A stretch of 64,000 bases of DNA, taken from positions 558,001 through 622,000 of the forward strand of contig JADIXX010000003.1 of the NCBI GenBank assembly GCA_016705575.1, written 5' to 3'. This DNA is from Candidatus Aalborgicola defluviihabitans. Lineage in GTDB: Bacteria > Pseudomonadota > Gammaproteobacteria > Burkholderiales > Burkholderiaceae_C. Shown piece by piece: positions 52,771 through 60,769 of this stretch (its first letter is position 1; the number at the start of each line of letters is the position of its first letter). Made by a program: the position numbers and the translations under genes. Below the pieces are notes generated by a model. It made no database searches, had not been told where the DNA came from, and saw nothing but the letters and a program-made list of their open reading frames with translations.

Positions 52771-52994
52771 CCGCACCTGTAGACAAGGTGGTGGCACCTG
52801 CTTCGGGGTCGACGTCGGCGTGGCGCAGTGTCAAGTTGGTGGCGTGGTCTTTTTTTGGTATTCGCGGCAAGGCCGCCTACCAGGAGGATTTGGCCAAGGT
52901 CAATCCCATGCATGTGGTAGCCGCAGGGTTGTTGGGCATATTGCTGCTGGTAGTGAGTCTGATTGGTCTGGTTAATTGGATCGTTGCTAAATAA
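52767..52994 (+). CDS. DUF2970 membrane protein
   Basis: A 75-residue protein with one C-terminal membrane helix (MHVVAAGLLGILLLVVSLIG). The DUF2970 core is SVKLVAWSFFGIRGKAAYQE followed by DLAKVNP. It is found in beta/gammaproteobacterial oxidase clusters between ctaG and ctaE. The function is unknown, though position suggests a role in oxidase assembly or stability. It overlaps ctaG by 4 bp. Confidence 0.9.
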   Translation: MTAPVDKVVAPASGSTSAWRSVKLVAWSFFGIRGKAAYQEDLAKVNPMHVVAAGLLGILLLVVSLIGLVNWIVAK

Positions 52995-53017
52995 GTTTTC
53001 GAAGGAATGGAGCTGAA

Positions 53018-53905
53018 ATGAGTTCAACAACAACACACGGGAAGACGCCGTATTACTTTATCCCCGGTCCCTCGCGCCATCCTGTCTTGGCCGCCCTGGG
53101 TCTGTTTTTCGTCATTCTGGGTGCATCCCAGTGGATCAATGGTGCAGAGTGGGGTAAATACTCCCTGATGGTGGGCTTGGCTTGGTGGCTGGGTGTGCTG
53201 TACCAGTGGTTCAGCCAGTCCATCTCCGAGAGCGAAGGTGGCCAATACGGGCGCAAGGTTGATCTTTCGTTCCGCTGGAGCATGACCTGGTTCATCTTCT
53301 CCGAAGTGATGTTCTTCGGCGCCTTTTTCACCGCCCTGTGGTGGGCGCGCGCGCATTCTGTGCCGGCCCTTGGTAGTCTGGACAACGCCTTGCTATGGCC
53401 CAATTTCAAGGCCGTCTGGCCCGGTCTGGCCGCCGTCGGAGCCACTGCGTCGCCCGCAGGCATCGTAGAGCCCTTCACGGCCATGGGCCCATTTTGGTTG
53501 CCCACTATCAACACGGCATTGCTGCTGTCCTCCGGTGTGACGCTGACCATTGCCCACCATGCCCTGGTGTCAGGCAAGCGCAGCCAGACCATTGCTTTCA
53601 TGTGGATCACGGTGCTGCTGGGCATCACCTTCTTGTGTGTGCAGGGGTACGAGTATTTCCATGCCTATAGCGAACTCAACCTCAAGCTCAGTTCTGGCGT
53701 GTACGGTTCCACTTTCTTCATGTTGACCGGTTTTCACGGATTCCACGTATTTGTGGGCATGTTGATGCTGCTCTTTATCACCCTGCGTTTGCAAAAGGGT
53801 CACTTCACCGCCGAACGCCACTTTGGCTTTGAAGGGGCGGCTTGGTATTGGCACTTTGTGGACGTCGTTTGGTTGGGCCTGTATATCCTGGTGTATTGGC
53901 TGTAA
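53018..53905 (+). CDS. ctaE: Cytochrome c oxidase subunit III
   Basis: Seven-helix core subunit (295 residues) of the aa3/caa3 oxidase. Seen: YYFIPGPSRHPVLAALGLFF at the start, WSMTWFIFSEVMFFGAFFTA, FTAMGPFWLPTINTALLLSS, VQGYEYFHAYSELNLKLSSG and the C-terminal FHGFHVFVGMLMLL and WYWHFVDVVWLGLYILVYWL, all subunit III landmarks. ATG 53018 lies 12 bases after AAGGAATGGAGC begins. Followed by a strong terminator hairpin, which splits the cluster before the DUF2909/SURF1 genes. Confidence 0.98.
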   Translation: MSSTTTHGKTPYYFIPGPSRHPVLAALGLFFVILGASQWINGAEWGKYSLMVGLAWWLGVLYQWFSQSISESEGGQYGRKVDLSFRWSMTWFIFSEVMFFGAFFTALWWARAHSVPALGSLDNALLWPNFKAVWPGLAAVGATASPAGIVEPFTAMGPFWLPTINTALLLSSGVTLTIAHHALVSGKRSQTIAFMWITVLLGITFLCVQGYEYFHAYSELNLKLSSGVYGSTFFMLTGFHGFHVFVGMLMLLFITLRLQKGHFTAERHFGFEGAAWYWHFVDVVWLGLYILVYWL

Positions 53906-53924
53906 CCCTTACGGCGCCTCAATG

Positions 53925-53954
53925 CGAAAAGGCACCGCTTGCGGTGCCTTTTCG
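53925..53954. terminator. Bidirectional intrinsic terminator after ctaE
   Basis: Perfect 12-bp stem CGAAAAGGCACC / GGTGCCTTTTCG with loop GCTTGC. The A-tract and T-tract flank the stem on either side, so it can end transcription of ctaE and of the convergent DUF2909 gene. Confidence 0.85.
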
Positions 53955-53989
53955 ATGGTGATGACGCTTCGAAGGATGCCCAGTGCCGC

Positions 53990-54211
53990 TCACTTGCCTG
54001 GCTGGATACCAGTGGGTTGGATGTAGCCGAGCTTCCAGGCTAACAAAATGCCGGCGAACAGCAGGATAGACAATCCAATACGGAGCCCCAAGGCCCGGAC
54101 CATCTTGCGGGAAGATTCGTTGCCGTTGTTCCCGCCGCGCAACATGAAAAAAAGAGCACCACCCAAACTGGCGAGAATGGCGATAAATGCAATGATTACA
54201 AGGCTTGTCAT
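53990..54211 (-). CDS. DUF2909 twin-transmembrane protein
   Basis: A 73-residue protein with two hydrophobic helices (SLVIIAFIAILASLGGALFF and LGLRIGLSILLFAGILLAWK) separated by a short basic/polar loop, which is the DUF2909 architecture. It is the only minus-strand gene inside the oxidase cluster and starts 15 bp from the divergent SURF1 start. ATG 54211 gives MTSLVIIAF; an extension to 54238 would overlap SURF1. The function is unknown; association with oxidase genes is the only clue. Confidence 0.88.
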   Translation of the reverse strand: MTSLVIIAFIAILASLGGALFFMLRGGNNGNESSRKMVRALGLRIGLSILLFAGILLAWKLGYIQPTGIQPGK

Positions 54212-54226
54212 GCGCCGGATTATCGG

Positions 54227-54967
54227 ATGAATGCCCATTTGAAGTTTGCCCTGATCACCGCGGCCACTGTGCTGGCGGTGGCAATCACTGGCAGCCTGGG
54301 GGTGTGGCAGCTCTCACGGGCAGCCGAGAAGCAGGCGCGCCAGGCGGACATGGACGTACAAAGCGCCAAGGCCCCATTGAGCGCTGCTGACCTCCATTTG
54401 GCGCCTGACCCGATGGCCCTGCAGCACCAGCGTGCCCGTTTGCGTGGTACCTGGGTAGCAAATAGCGCCATTTTTCTGGAAAACCGCCCCATGGACGGCC
54501 GCATGGGCTTCATTGTCTTGATGCCCTTTGCTCTGGAAGGCGTGAGCGGTAGCGCGCTGGTGGTGCAGCGCGGTTGGGTGCCACGTGGTTTTGAGGACCG
54601 CACACTGTTACCCCGGATTGCCACACCGGCGGGCGTGGTGGAAATCGAAGGCCGCATGGCGCTGCCACCATCCGACCTGTATGCCCTTGGTGCACCTACG
54701 GTTGGTGCAATCCGGCAAAATCTCTACCTGCCACAATGGAAGCTTGAAACCGGGCTGCCTTTGTTGCCCATTACGCTGCAGCAGATGGGTACCAATGCTG
54801 ATGGGTTGTTGCGTGACTGGCCGGCGGTAAATCTTGGCGTAGAAAAGAACTATGGCTACGCAATCCAGTGGTTTGGCATGGCGAGCGTTTTTGTCGTGCT
54901 CTATGTCTGGTTTCAAATCATTCGTCGTTTTTTTATTCGCCCCAGGAACAACACACCCAATGTCTAG
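54227..54967 (+). CDS. SURF1 family oxidase biogenesis protein
   Basis: A 246-residue inner-membrane protein with N- and C-terminal helices (ALITAATVLAVAITGSLGVW and WFGMASVFVVLYVWFQIIRR) around a periplasmic domain. It takes part in heme a insertion or oxidase assembly. SURF1 landmarks seen are GVWQLSRAAEKQA, LRGTWVANSAIFLENRPMDG and VVQRGWVPRGFEDR. The last 8 bp overlap the start of the next gene. The divergent DUF2909 gene leaves almost no promoter space. Confidence 0.92.
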   Translation: MNAHLKFALITAATVLAVAITGSLGVWQLSRAAEKQARQADMDVQSAKAPLSAADLHLAPDPMALQHQRARLRGTWVANSAIFLENRPMDGRMGFIVLMPFALEGVSGSALVVQRGWVPRGFEDRTLLPRIATPAGVVEIEGRMALPPSDLYALGAPTVGAIRQNLYLPQWKLETGLPLLPITLQQMGTNADGLLRDWPAVNLGVEKNYGYAIQWFGMASVFVVLYVWFQIIRRFFIRPRNNTPNV

Positions 54968-55640
54968 TGCCCCTCTCCCCGACGTCCAACCGCTGGGCCT
55001 GACCGTGCACACCTTGCCTGATGTGGGCGGCGTGGCCGACACGCGAACCCGTATGGGCCGCTGGAAGATGCTGGCCGTGTTGTTGGTGTGCGCGACACCA
55101 GTGATTGCATCGTATTTCACCTACTACGTGCTGCGCCCCGAGGGTCGTCGCAATTTTGGAACGCTGATTGATCCCCAGCGAGCCCTGCCGGATGTGCTCG
55201 GCACCACATTAGATGGCAAGACCATTAACCTGCGTTCTCTCAAAGACCAGTGGTTGCTGGTGAGCGTAGCCGGCGCCGCCTGTGATGTCCAATGTGCCCA
55301 ACACCTCTACATGCAGCGCCAGTTGCGCGAGGGCCTGGGCAAGGACAAAGACCGTCTGGACTGGGTCTGGCTGATCAGCGATGGCGCACCGGTTGCCCAG
55401 ACACTGCTCCCGGCCCTGAAGGATGCCACTGTGTTACGCGTGGCCGAAGCTGATCTGGCGCGCTGGCTGCAGCCCGAAAACGGACACGCGGTGGCAGATC
55501 ACCTGTATCTGGTAGACCCGCTGGGTAACTGGATGATGCGATTCCCGCCGCGGATTGACACCCAGGGTGCGGTCAACGTTCGCCGCGACCTCGACCGGCT
55601 GCTTCGCGCATCCTCATCCTGGGACAAGGCAGGCCGCTGA
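54960..55640 (+). CDS. Membrane-anchored thioredoxin-like protein of the oxidase cluster
   Basis: A 226-residue protein with one N-terminal helix (MLAVLLVCATPVIASYFTYY) and a periplasmic SCO/thioredoxin-like domain. ALPDVLGTTLDGKTINLRSL and QWLLVSVAGAACDVQCAQHL resemble the SCO fold with a C-x3-C pair (CDVQC). VADHLYLVDPLGNWMMRFPP matches its C-terminal strand. The position between SURF1 and ctaA suggests a role in oxidase copper or thiol chemistry. It is usually annotated as a hypothetical or transmembrane protein. ATG 54960 overlaps the SURF1 stop. Confidence 0.78.
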   Translation: MSSAPLPDVQPLGLTVHTLPDVGGVADTRTRMGRWKMLAVLLVCATPVIASYFTYYVLRPEGRRNFGTLIDPQRALPDVLGTTLDGKTINLRSLKDQWLLVSVAGAACDVQCAQHLYMQRQLREGLGKDKDRLDWVWLISDGAPVAQTLLPALKDATVLRVAEADLARWLQPENGHAVADHLYLVDPLGNWMMRFPPRIDTQGAVNVRRDLDRLLRASSSWDKAGR

Positions 55641-55664
55641 GCGCCAAGAACAGTTTTTAAATTC

Positions 55665-56825
55665 ATGCACGCTACCCTGTACGATTTCTCTCCCGTAGTC
55701 CGGATGCTCCTGATGGGGCTGCTTTTGGCATCAGGACCGCTGCTGATGGTGTATTTGCGCAACCGCCGCGGCACACCGCTGGGGCGGATGCATGCCCTGA
55801 CCCTGGTCACCTTGTTTCTGACTTTTGATCTGGTGCTGTTTGGTGCTTTTACCCGGTTGACCGATAGCGGCCTGGGCTGCCCGGATTGGCCTGGTTGCTA
55901 CGGCAACGCCAGCCCGCTGGGTGCCAGTGTTGACATCGCCGCAGCCCAGCAGGTTATGCCGACCGGCCCGGTCACACCCGGCAAGGCCTGGGTGGAAATG
56001 GTGCACCGCTATCTGGCCATGGGCGTGGGGGTGCTGATTACCGTGCTGGCGATAGCCGCTTGGTTGGGGCGCAAGTCCAAGGATGGTCGCGCGGTGATGA
56101 ACCCCTGGTGGGCCGCAGCTACCCTGGTGTGGGTCTGCATACAAGGTGCATTTGGTGCATTAACCGTCACCATGAAGTTATTCCCGGCTATTGTTACGCT
56201 GCATTTGCTGGGTGGGTACGTTCTGCTGGCCTTGCTGACAGTGCAAAGCGTGATGCTGGCACAGCAGCAGGGTGTGGGGCCACCCATCAGTACAGTATCG
56301 GTGCGTTTGCGCTTGGCTGTGTTTTTGGCGCTGGCGCTGTTGACGCTGCAAGCGGCGTCTGGCGCCTGGGTTAGTACCAATTACGCGGTTTTGGCCTGTA
56401 CCGAGTTTCCCCAATGCCAGGGGAGTTGGTGGCCGCAGATGGATTTTTCCCATGGTTTTGAAATTTGGCGGCACCTGGGCTTTGGCCAGGATGGAGAACA
56501 CATCAGTTTCCAATCGTTGACGGCTATCCACTTCGCTCACCGACTCCTGGCCATGTTCACCCTGGTGCTGCTGGCACTGCTGGCCGCGCACCTTCGATCC
56601 GTGCCAGGCCTGCGCAAGTTGGCGCGCAACCTGGCCGTTTTGTTGCTTTTGCAACTGGCCACCGGCCTCAGTAACGTGGTTCTGGACTGGCCCCTGGTTG
56701 CTGCCGTGCTGCATACCGGTGGTGCCGGCGCACTGATTGTGGTGCTGGTTCAAGCCCTTGTTTCCACCCGCGTCCAGCGGGTGGGACAGGCACATTTGGC
56801 AAACTCTACTGGGCTCAACGCATGA
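55665..56825 (+). CDS. ctaA: Heme A synthase (COX15/CtaA)
   Basis: Membrane enzyme of 386 residues that oxidises the C8 methyl of heme O to make heme A. About eight helices with conserved histidines are visible: GAFTRLTDSGLGCPDWPGCY, AWVEMVHRYLAMGVGVL, VTLHLLGGYVLLALLT, TAIHFAHRLLAMFTLVLLAL and AAVLHTGGAGALIVVLVQAL. The length fits the COX15 type (type 2) of proteobacteria. The stop overlaps the ctaB start by 4 bp, so the two heme-modifying enzymes are co-translated. Confidence 0.95.
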   Translation: MHATLYDFSPVVRMLLMGLLLASGPLLMVYLRNRRGTPLGRMHALTLVTLFLTFDLVLFGAFTRLTDSGLGCPDWPGCYGNASPLGASVDIAAAQQVMPTGPVTPGKAWVEMVHRYLAMGVGVLITVLAIAAWLGRKSKDGRAVMNPWWAAATLVWVCIQGAFGALTVTMKLFPAIVTLHLLGGYVLLALLTVQSVMLAQQQGVGPPISTVSVRLRLAVFLALALLTLQAASGAWVSTNYAVLACTEFPQCQGSWWPQMDFSHGFEIWRHLGFGQDGEHISFQSLTAIHFAHRLLAMFTLVLLALLAAHLRSVPGLRKLARNLAVLLLLQLATGLSNVVLDWPLVAAVLHTGGAGALIVVLVQALVSTRVQRVGQAHLANSTGLNA

Positions 56826-57721
56826 CCACCGTGACCACAACCGCGGCGCAATCGTCCGTCTTTCGCCAGTTCTATGCGCTGACCAAGCCGCGTGTCATCC
56901 AATTGATCGTTTTCTGTGCCTTGATTGGCATGGTGCTGGCCGTTCCGGGGCTGCCCACGTTGGCGCAGACTGGTTTGGCTGCCGTGGCCTGCCTGGGCAT
57001 CTGGTTGGTCGCTGCTGCTGCGGCTGCTTTCAATTGCATTGTGGAGCAGAGCATTGACGCCAAGATGAAGCGCACCGCCTGGCGGCCCACTGCGCGCGGC
57101 GAGCTGAGCAATACCCAGACCCTGCTGTTCTCAGCTGGGCTGTGCGTGTCGGGCTCGGTTTTGTTGTATGTGTGGGTCAACCCTCTGACCATGTGGCTGA
57201 CCTTTGCCACATTTGTGGGCTACGCCGTTATTTACACGGTGATACTCAAGCCACTCACGCCGCAAAACATCGTGATTGGCGGGGCTTCAGGCGCGATGCC
57301 GCCGGTGCTGGGTTGGGCGGCCATGACTGGAGACGTTGGGCCCGAGGCGATGATCCTGTTCCTCATCATCTTCCTGTGGACGCCTCCACACTTTTGGGCG
57401 CTGGCCCTGTACCGGGTGGAGGACTACCGCAAGTCCGGCCTGCCCATGCTGCCAGTGACCCACGGCAGCGAGTTCACCCGCCTGCAGATCCTGCTCTACA
57501 CCTTTGTGCTGTTCGCCGCCTGCTTGCTGCCCTTTGTTTATGGCATGAGCAGTTGGCTCTACCTGGCTGCGGCCGTGGTGTTGGGAGCCGGTTTTTGCCT
57601 GTACGCCTGGTGGCTGTGGCGCGACTACTCCGATGCGCTGGCCCGGCGCACATTCCGCTTTTCCCTGATCCACCTCAGCGCGCTGTTTGCCGCGCTGTTG
57701 CTGGACCATTACCTCTTGTAG
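56822..57721 (+). CDS. ctaB: Protoheme IX farnesyltransferase (heme O synthase)
   Basis: UbiA-family membrane prenyltransferase of 299 residues that attaches a farnesyl group to protoheme to give heme O, the substrate of CtaA. Seen: LTKPRVIQLIVFCALIGMVL, the first Asp-rich motif region NCIVEQSIDAKMKRTAWRPT, GGASGAMPPVLGWAAMTGDV, WTPPHFWALALYRVEDYRKS and GLPMLPVTHG. Also known as cyoE. Overlaps ctaA and is followed 16 bp later by the SCO gene. Confidence 0.97.
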   Translation: MTTVTTTAAQSSVFRQFYALTKPRVIQLIVFCALIGMVLAVPGLPTLAQTGLAAVACLGIWLVAAAAAAFNCIVEQSIDAKMKRTAWRPTARGELSNTQTLLFSAGLCVSGSVLLYVWVNPLTMWLTFATFVGYAVIYTVILKPLTPQNIVIGGASGAMPPVLGWAAMTGDVGPEAMILFLIIFLWTPPHFWALALYRVEDYRKSGLPMLPVTHGSEFTRLQILLYTFVLFAACLLPFVYGMSSWLYLAAAVVLGAGFCLYAWWLWRDYSDALARRTFRFSLIHLSALFAALLLDHYLL

Positions 57722-57737
57722 CCAGGATGCTCCGACC

Positions 57738-58352
57738 ATGTTGAACCGTCGATTTACTATTACATTAATAGCGCGTTACGCCTTGTTGGCGGGGGCTATT
57801 GGTCTTTTTGCAGCGTGTTCACCGAAACAGGCAGCCTTTACCGCAGTGGACGTCACCGGTGCCGAATATGCCAAGAATTTTGAACTGGCTGACCACAACG
57901 GCACAGTGCGCCATCTGCAGGACTTTGCTGGCAAGGTGGTGGTCATGTTCTTTGGCTATACCCAGTGCCCCGACGTCTGCCCCACTACCATGACAGAGTT
58001 GGCCGAGATAAAAAAGGACCTGGGTAAGGATGGCGATCGCCTGCAGGTGCTGTTTGTGACCGTAGATCCGGCGCGCGACACCCCGGATGTGCTCAAGGGC
58101 TACATGGCCAACTTTGACCCCACCTTCCTGGCGCTTTACGCGCCACCGGACAAGCTGGCCGAGTTGGCCAAGGAATACAAGATTTACTTCAAGAAGGTCG
58201 ATGGCAAGAGCCCCACCAGCTACACAATGGACCACTCGGCCGGTAGCTACGTGTACGATACCAAAGGCCAATTGCGCCTGTTTACCCGCTACGGCAGCGA
58301 CCCCAAAGGGCTGACTGAAGACATTCGCATCCTGCTCAAGCAGGCATCCTAA
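57738..58352 (+). CDS. SCO family copper chaperone
   Basis: Membrane-tethered thioredoxin-fold protein of 204 residues that delivers or reduces copper at the CuA site of subunit II. The copper-binding C-x3-C is in FFGYTQCPDVCPTTMTE, and the distal histidine is in TSYTMDHSAGSYVYD. The N-terminus is a signal/lipoprotein-like peptide ending ...LFAAC. This signal region (RRFTITLIARYALLAGAIG) is largely encoded by an antisense copy of the dispersed repeat. ATG 57738 is chosen. It closes the oxidase biogenesis cluster. Confidence 0.93.
   Translation: MLNRRFTITLIARYALLAGAIGLFAACSPKQAAFTAVDVTGAEYAKNFELADHNGTVRHLQDFAGKVVVMFFGYTQCPDVCPTTMTELAEIKKDLGKDGDRLQVLFVTVDPARDTPDVLKGYMANFDPTFLALYAPPDKLAELAKEYKIYFKKVDGKSPTSYTMDHSAGSYVYDTKGQLRLFTRYGSDPKGLTEDIRILLKQAS
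57756..57796 (-). repeat. Dispersed 41-nt element, copy 8 (in SCO gene, antisense)
   Basis: Minus strand: GCCCCC (one change from GCCCTC) 57796-57791, 18-nt spacer, GCTAT, loop TAATGTA, ATAGT ending at 57756. It covers codons of the signal peptide, read in a different frame from the sense copies. Confidence 0.75.
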
Positions 58353-58381
58353 GTAGAGATGCGTTTTAAAAGAGGTTAACC

Positions 58382-59197
58382 ATGGACACTGGAAAAATTT
58401 CGACCTGGATGGACCAAGCCCAACCCATCCTGATTGCATTCGGACTCAAGGCGTTGGGCGCAATTGCCGTGTTTGTGATCGGCCGCTGGTTGATCAGCCT
58501 GGTCACCAGTTTGGTGGGTGCCGCCATGACCCGGCAGAAGTTGGACCCGACGGTGCAGCGCTACCTGGTGAGCTTCATCAGCGTGTCCCTGAATATCATT
58601 TTGGTCGTTGCCATTCTGGGCTACTTTGGGGTGGAGACCACCTCCTTTGCGGCCTTGGTTGCCGGTGCGGGCGTTGCCATTGGTGCCGCCTGGAGTGGTT
58701 TACTGGGCAATTTTGCTTCTGGCATCTTTTTGCTGGTGTTGCGGCCTTACCAGGTGGGTGAGTACGTGATGGTTGGCGGCATAGAAGGTACGGTGCTGGA
58801 ACTGGGCCTGTTCGGCACGACGCTAAACACGCCAGACAACGTTCGCACGGTGGTGGGGAACGGCAAAGTCATGGGTTCCGACATCAAAAATTACTCTGCC
58901 AACCCCTATCGCAGGGTTGAGCTGGTGGCCCAACTGGCTGGAAGTGCGGATGTGCACAAGGCTATCGGGTTGCTCAAAGAAGCGGTATCCAAGGTTCCCA
59001 ACCTGGCCAAGGACCCTGCTGTGGACGTGGAAATTCTCGAGTTCAACGAGTTCGGCCCCAAACTGGCCGTGCGTCCCTACTGCAATACCCAGCACTACTG
59101 GCAGGTCTATTTCGACACCAACAAGGCCATTGCAGACACCTTGGGCGCAGCCGGCTTCCCAGTGGCAACCCGACCAGTCAAGGTCTACCCGGGGTAA
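58382..59197 (+). CDS. MscS family mechanosensitive channel
   Basis: Small-conductance mechanosensitive channel of 271 residues, protecting cells from hypo-osmotic burst. Three N-terminal helices lead to the pore helix (ALVAGAGVAIGAAWSGLLGN, then FASGIFLLVLRPYQVGEYV). The cytoplasmic beta domain contains GTVLELGLFGTTLNTPDNV and VVGNGKVMGSDIKNYSANPY with the C-terminal cage. Size and motifs match the E. coli MscS type. It lies 29 bp after the SCO gene with AGAGG before ATG 58382. A dispersed repeat hairpin with a following T-run may serve as its terminator. Confidence 0.94.
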   Translation: MDTGKISTWMDQAQPILIAFGLKALGAIAVFVIGRWLISLVTSLVGAAMTRQKLDPTVQRYLVSFISVSLNIILVVAILGYFGVETTSFAALVAGAGVAIGAAWSGLLGNFASGIFLLVLRPYQVGEYVMVGGIEGTVLELGLFGTTLNTPDNVRTVVGNGKVMGSDIKNYSANPYRRVELVAQLAGSADVHKAIGLLKEAVSKVPNLAKDPAVDVEILEFNEFGPKLAVRPYCNTQHYWQVYFDTNKAIADTLGAAGFPVATRPVKVYPG

Positions 59198-59262
59198 TCG
59201 GACGCCTCGCGGTGCGGCAGGGTAATGGGTCGCGCAAAACTCATATGTTATTTCGGCCTCTA

Positions 59263-59303
59263 GCCCTCGTCGAATCTACACAATATGCTACTTAAAACGT
59301 AGC
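59263..59303 (+). repeat. Dispersed 41-nt element, copy 9 (between mscS and rpoH)
   Basis: GCCCTC 59263-59268, 18-nt spacer, GCTAC 59287-59291, loop TTAAAAC, GTAGC 59299-59303. Both arms carry the same compensatory change (T to C, A to G), and the stem extends to 8 bp (TATGCTAC/GTAGCATA). A TTTTT run follows at 59311-59315. Confidence 0.9.
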
Positions 59304-59329
59304 ATACCGGTTTTTCTGAGGTGATCCGA

Positions 59330-60271
59330 TCAGGCGTATTCCGCCAGAGCCGTCTTCATCTTCTTCATCGCCGCCACTTCAATCTGGCGGATGCGCTCGG
59401 CGCTGACACCGTACTCAGCAGCGAGTTCGTGCAGGGTCATGCCGCCTGAGTTGTCGTCGTTGACCTTAAGCCAGCGTTCTTCCACAATGCGGCGACTGCG
59501 GGCGTCCAGGCTCTCCAGCGCGGCAGCGATGCCGTCCGTGGCCATCACGTCGCGCTGGCGCGCTTCAATCATGGTGAGCGGCTCGTGGCTGGTGTCGGTC
59601 AGGTAGGCGATGGGGCCAAAGGCATCCTCACCATCGTCGCTTGGGCTGGGGTCGAGCAGCACATCACCACCCGACATGCGGGTTTCCATCTCGATCACTT
59701 CCTCAGGCTTGACCTTGAGCTGACGCGCCATGGCCTCGATCTGATCGGGACTCAGGGTGTCGCGGTGGGTGCCCAGGTCGGCAGCGGCGTCTTCGCTTTT
59801 GAAGCGTTGCTTCATGGAGCGTAGGTTGAAAAATAGCTTGCGCTGGGACTTGGTGGTGGCCACCTTGACCATACGCCAGTTCTTCAAGATGTATTCATGG
59901 ATTTCGGCCTTGATCCAGTGCAGGGCGTAGCTCACCAGGCGCACGCCCTGGTCCGGGTCAAAGCGCTTGACTGCCTTCATCAGGCCAATATTGCCTTCCT
60001 GAATCAGATCCCCATGGGGCAGGCCATAACCCAAGTATTGGCGGGAAACGGACACCACCAGCCGTAAGTGAGAGAGCACTAACTTACTGGCAGACTCAAG
60101 GTCATTCTCATTTTTTAGTTTCCGCGCAAACTCCTGCTCTTCTTCCAGGGTGAGCATAGGCAGCCGGTTGGCGGCAGAAATGTACGCGTCCAGATGGCCC
60201 AGCGAAGGGATAACCGACCAGGGGTTGGTCACCGCGAGGGCGGGTGCAGCGGATCCAATGGTGAGGGACAT
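59330..60271 (-). CDS. rpoH: RNA polymerase sigma-32 (heat shock) factor
   Basis: Sigma-70-family heat-shock factor of 313 residues. Region 2 has DLIQEGNIGLMKAVKRFDPD and VSYALHWIKAEIHEYIL. The RpoH box is QRKLFFNLR, which separates sigma-32 from other sigma factors. Region 4 ends with the helix-turn-helix TLHELAAEYGVSAERIRQIE. It directs transcription of chaperone and protease genes. ATG 60271 follows AAGGAG (minus strand). A perfect CIRCE operator lies 30 bp upstream, so HrcA should repress it, tying the sigma-32 and HrcA circuits together. Confidence 0.97.
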   Translation of the reverse strand: MSLTIGSAAPALAVTNPWSVIPSLGHLDAYISAANRLPMLTLEEEQEFARKLKNENDLESASKLVLSHLRLVVSVSRQYLGYGLPHGDLIQEGNIGLMKAVKRFDPDQGVRLVSYALHWIKAEIHEYILKNWRMVKVATTKSQRKLFFNLRSMKQRFKSEDAAADLGTHRDTLSPDQIEAMARQLKVKPEEVIEMETRMSGGDVLLDPSPSDDGEDAFGPIAYLTDTSHEPLTMIEARQRDVMATDGIAAALESLDARSRRIVEERWLKVNDDNSGGMTLHELAAEYGVSAERIRQIEVAAMKKMKTALAEYA

Positions 60272-60301
60272 ACCAGTACTCCTTGTGTGTCGGTTGCTAT
60301 A

Positions 60302-60328
60302 TTAGCACTCTCTATGACTGAGTGCTAA
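60302..60328. promoter_or_regulatory. CIRCE element (HrcA operator) upstream of rpoH
   Basis: TTAGCACTC (60302-60310), nine-base spacer, GAGTGCTAA (60320-60328): an exact match to the CIRCE inverted repeat bound by the heat-shock repressor HrcA. It is 30 bp before the rpoH ATG on the minus strand, where it would block transcription or lie in the leader. The divergent HPF gene starts 119 bp away on the other side. Confidence 0.95.
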
Positions 60329-60447
60329 CGCAAAAGTTCAATGCCCCCGGTCATTGCAGTGAGACTGGTTGCTGACTCCGGATTGCACGGATTCGACAGG
60401 GCTATCATTGGTCGTGACCAATCGGGTTACAACCTAGGAGTATGAAT

Positions 60448-60762
60448 ATGCAAGTACAGGTCCACACCGACAAACACATCGAAGGCAATCAAGAACGCTC
60501 CGAGTGGATTAATAAGGCGCTCCAGGACGCACTGCAACGATTCAGCAGCCACATTACCCGTGTGGAGGTTCACCTGAGTGACGAACACGGCGGCAAACAG
60601 ACGTTGCCGGAAATCAAGCAATGCACCCTGGAAGCCCGTTTGGACGGCCATCAGCCGCAGGTTGTCAAGCACCAGGCCGCTAACCTCCACCTGGCCGTGG
60701 AAGGCGCCGCCGAAAAATTGGTGCGTCTGATCGATCACACCTTGGGTCGCATCGCGCACTGA
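60448..60762 (+). CDS. HPF/RaiA family ribosome-associated protein
   Basis: A 104-residue protein of the ribosome hibernation factor / ribosome-associated inhibitor family, binding the 30S decoding region when growth slows. The single beta-alpha fold is visible: an N-terminal strand QVQVHTDKHIEG, a helix WINKALQDALQRFSSHITRV, EVHLSDEHGG and the last helix AAEKLVRLIDHTLGRI. It is the short form without the C-terminal dimerisation domain. ATG 60448 is preferred over 60442 because AGGAG (60436-60440) is 7 nt from it but only 1 nt from the earlier ATG. Divergent from rpoH. Confidence 0.87.
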   Translation: MQVQVHTDKHIEGNQERSEWINKALQDALQRFSSHITRVEVHLSDEHGGKQTLPEIKQCTLEARLDGHQPQVVKHQAANLHLAVEGAAEKLVRLIDHTLGRIAH

Positions 60763-60769
60763 GAACTCC

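Noticed and set aside
60296..60310. TGCTAT…TAGCA near the CIRCE site as an eleventh repeat copy
   Set aside because: The spacing between arms is too short and there is no GCCCTC 18 nt away; the right arm belongs to CIRCE.
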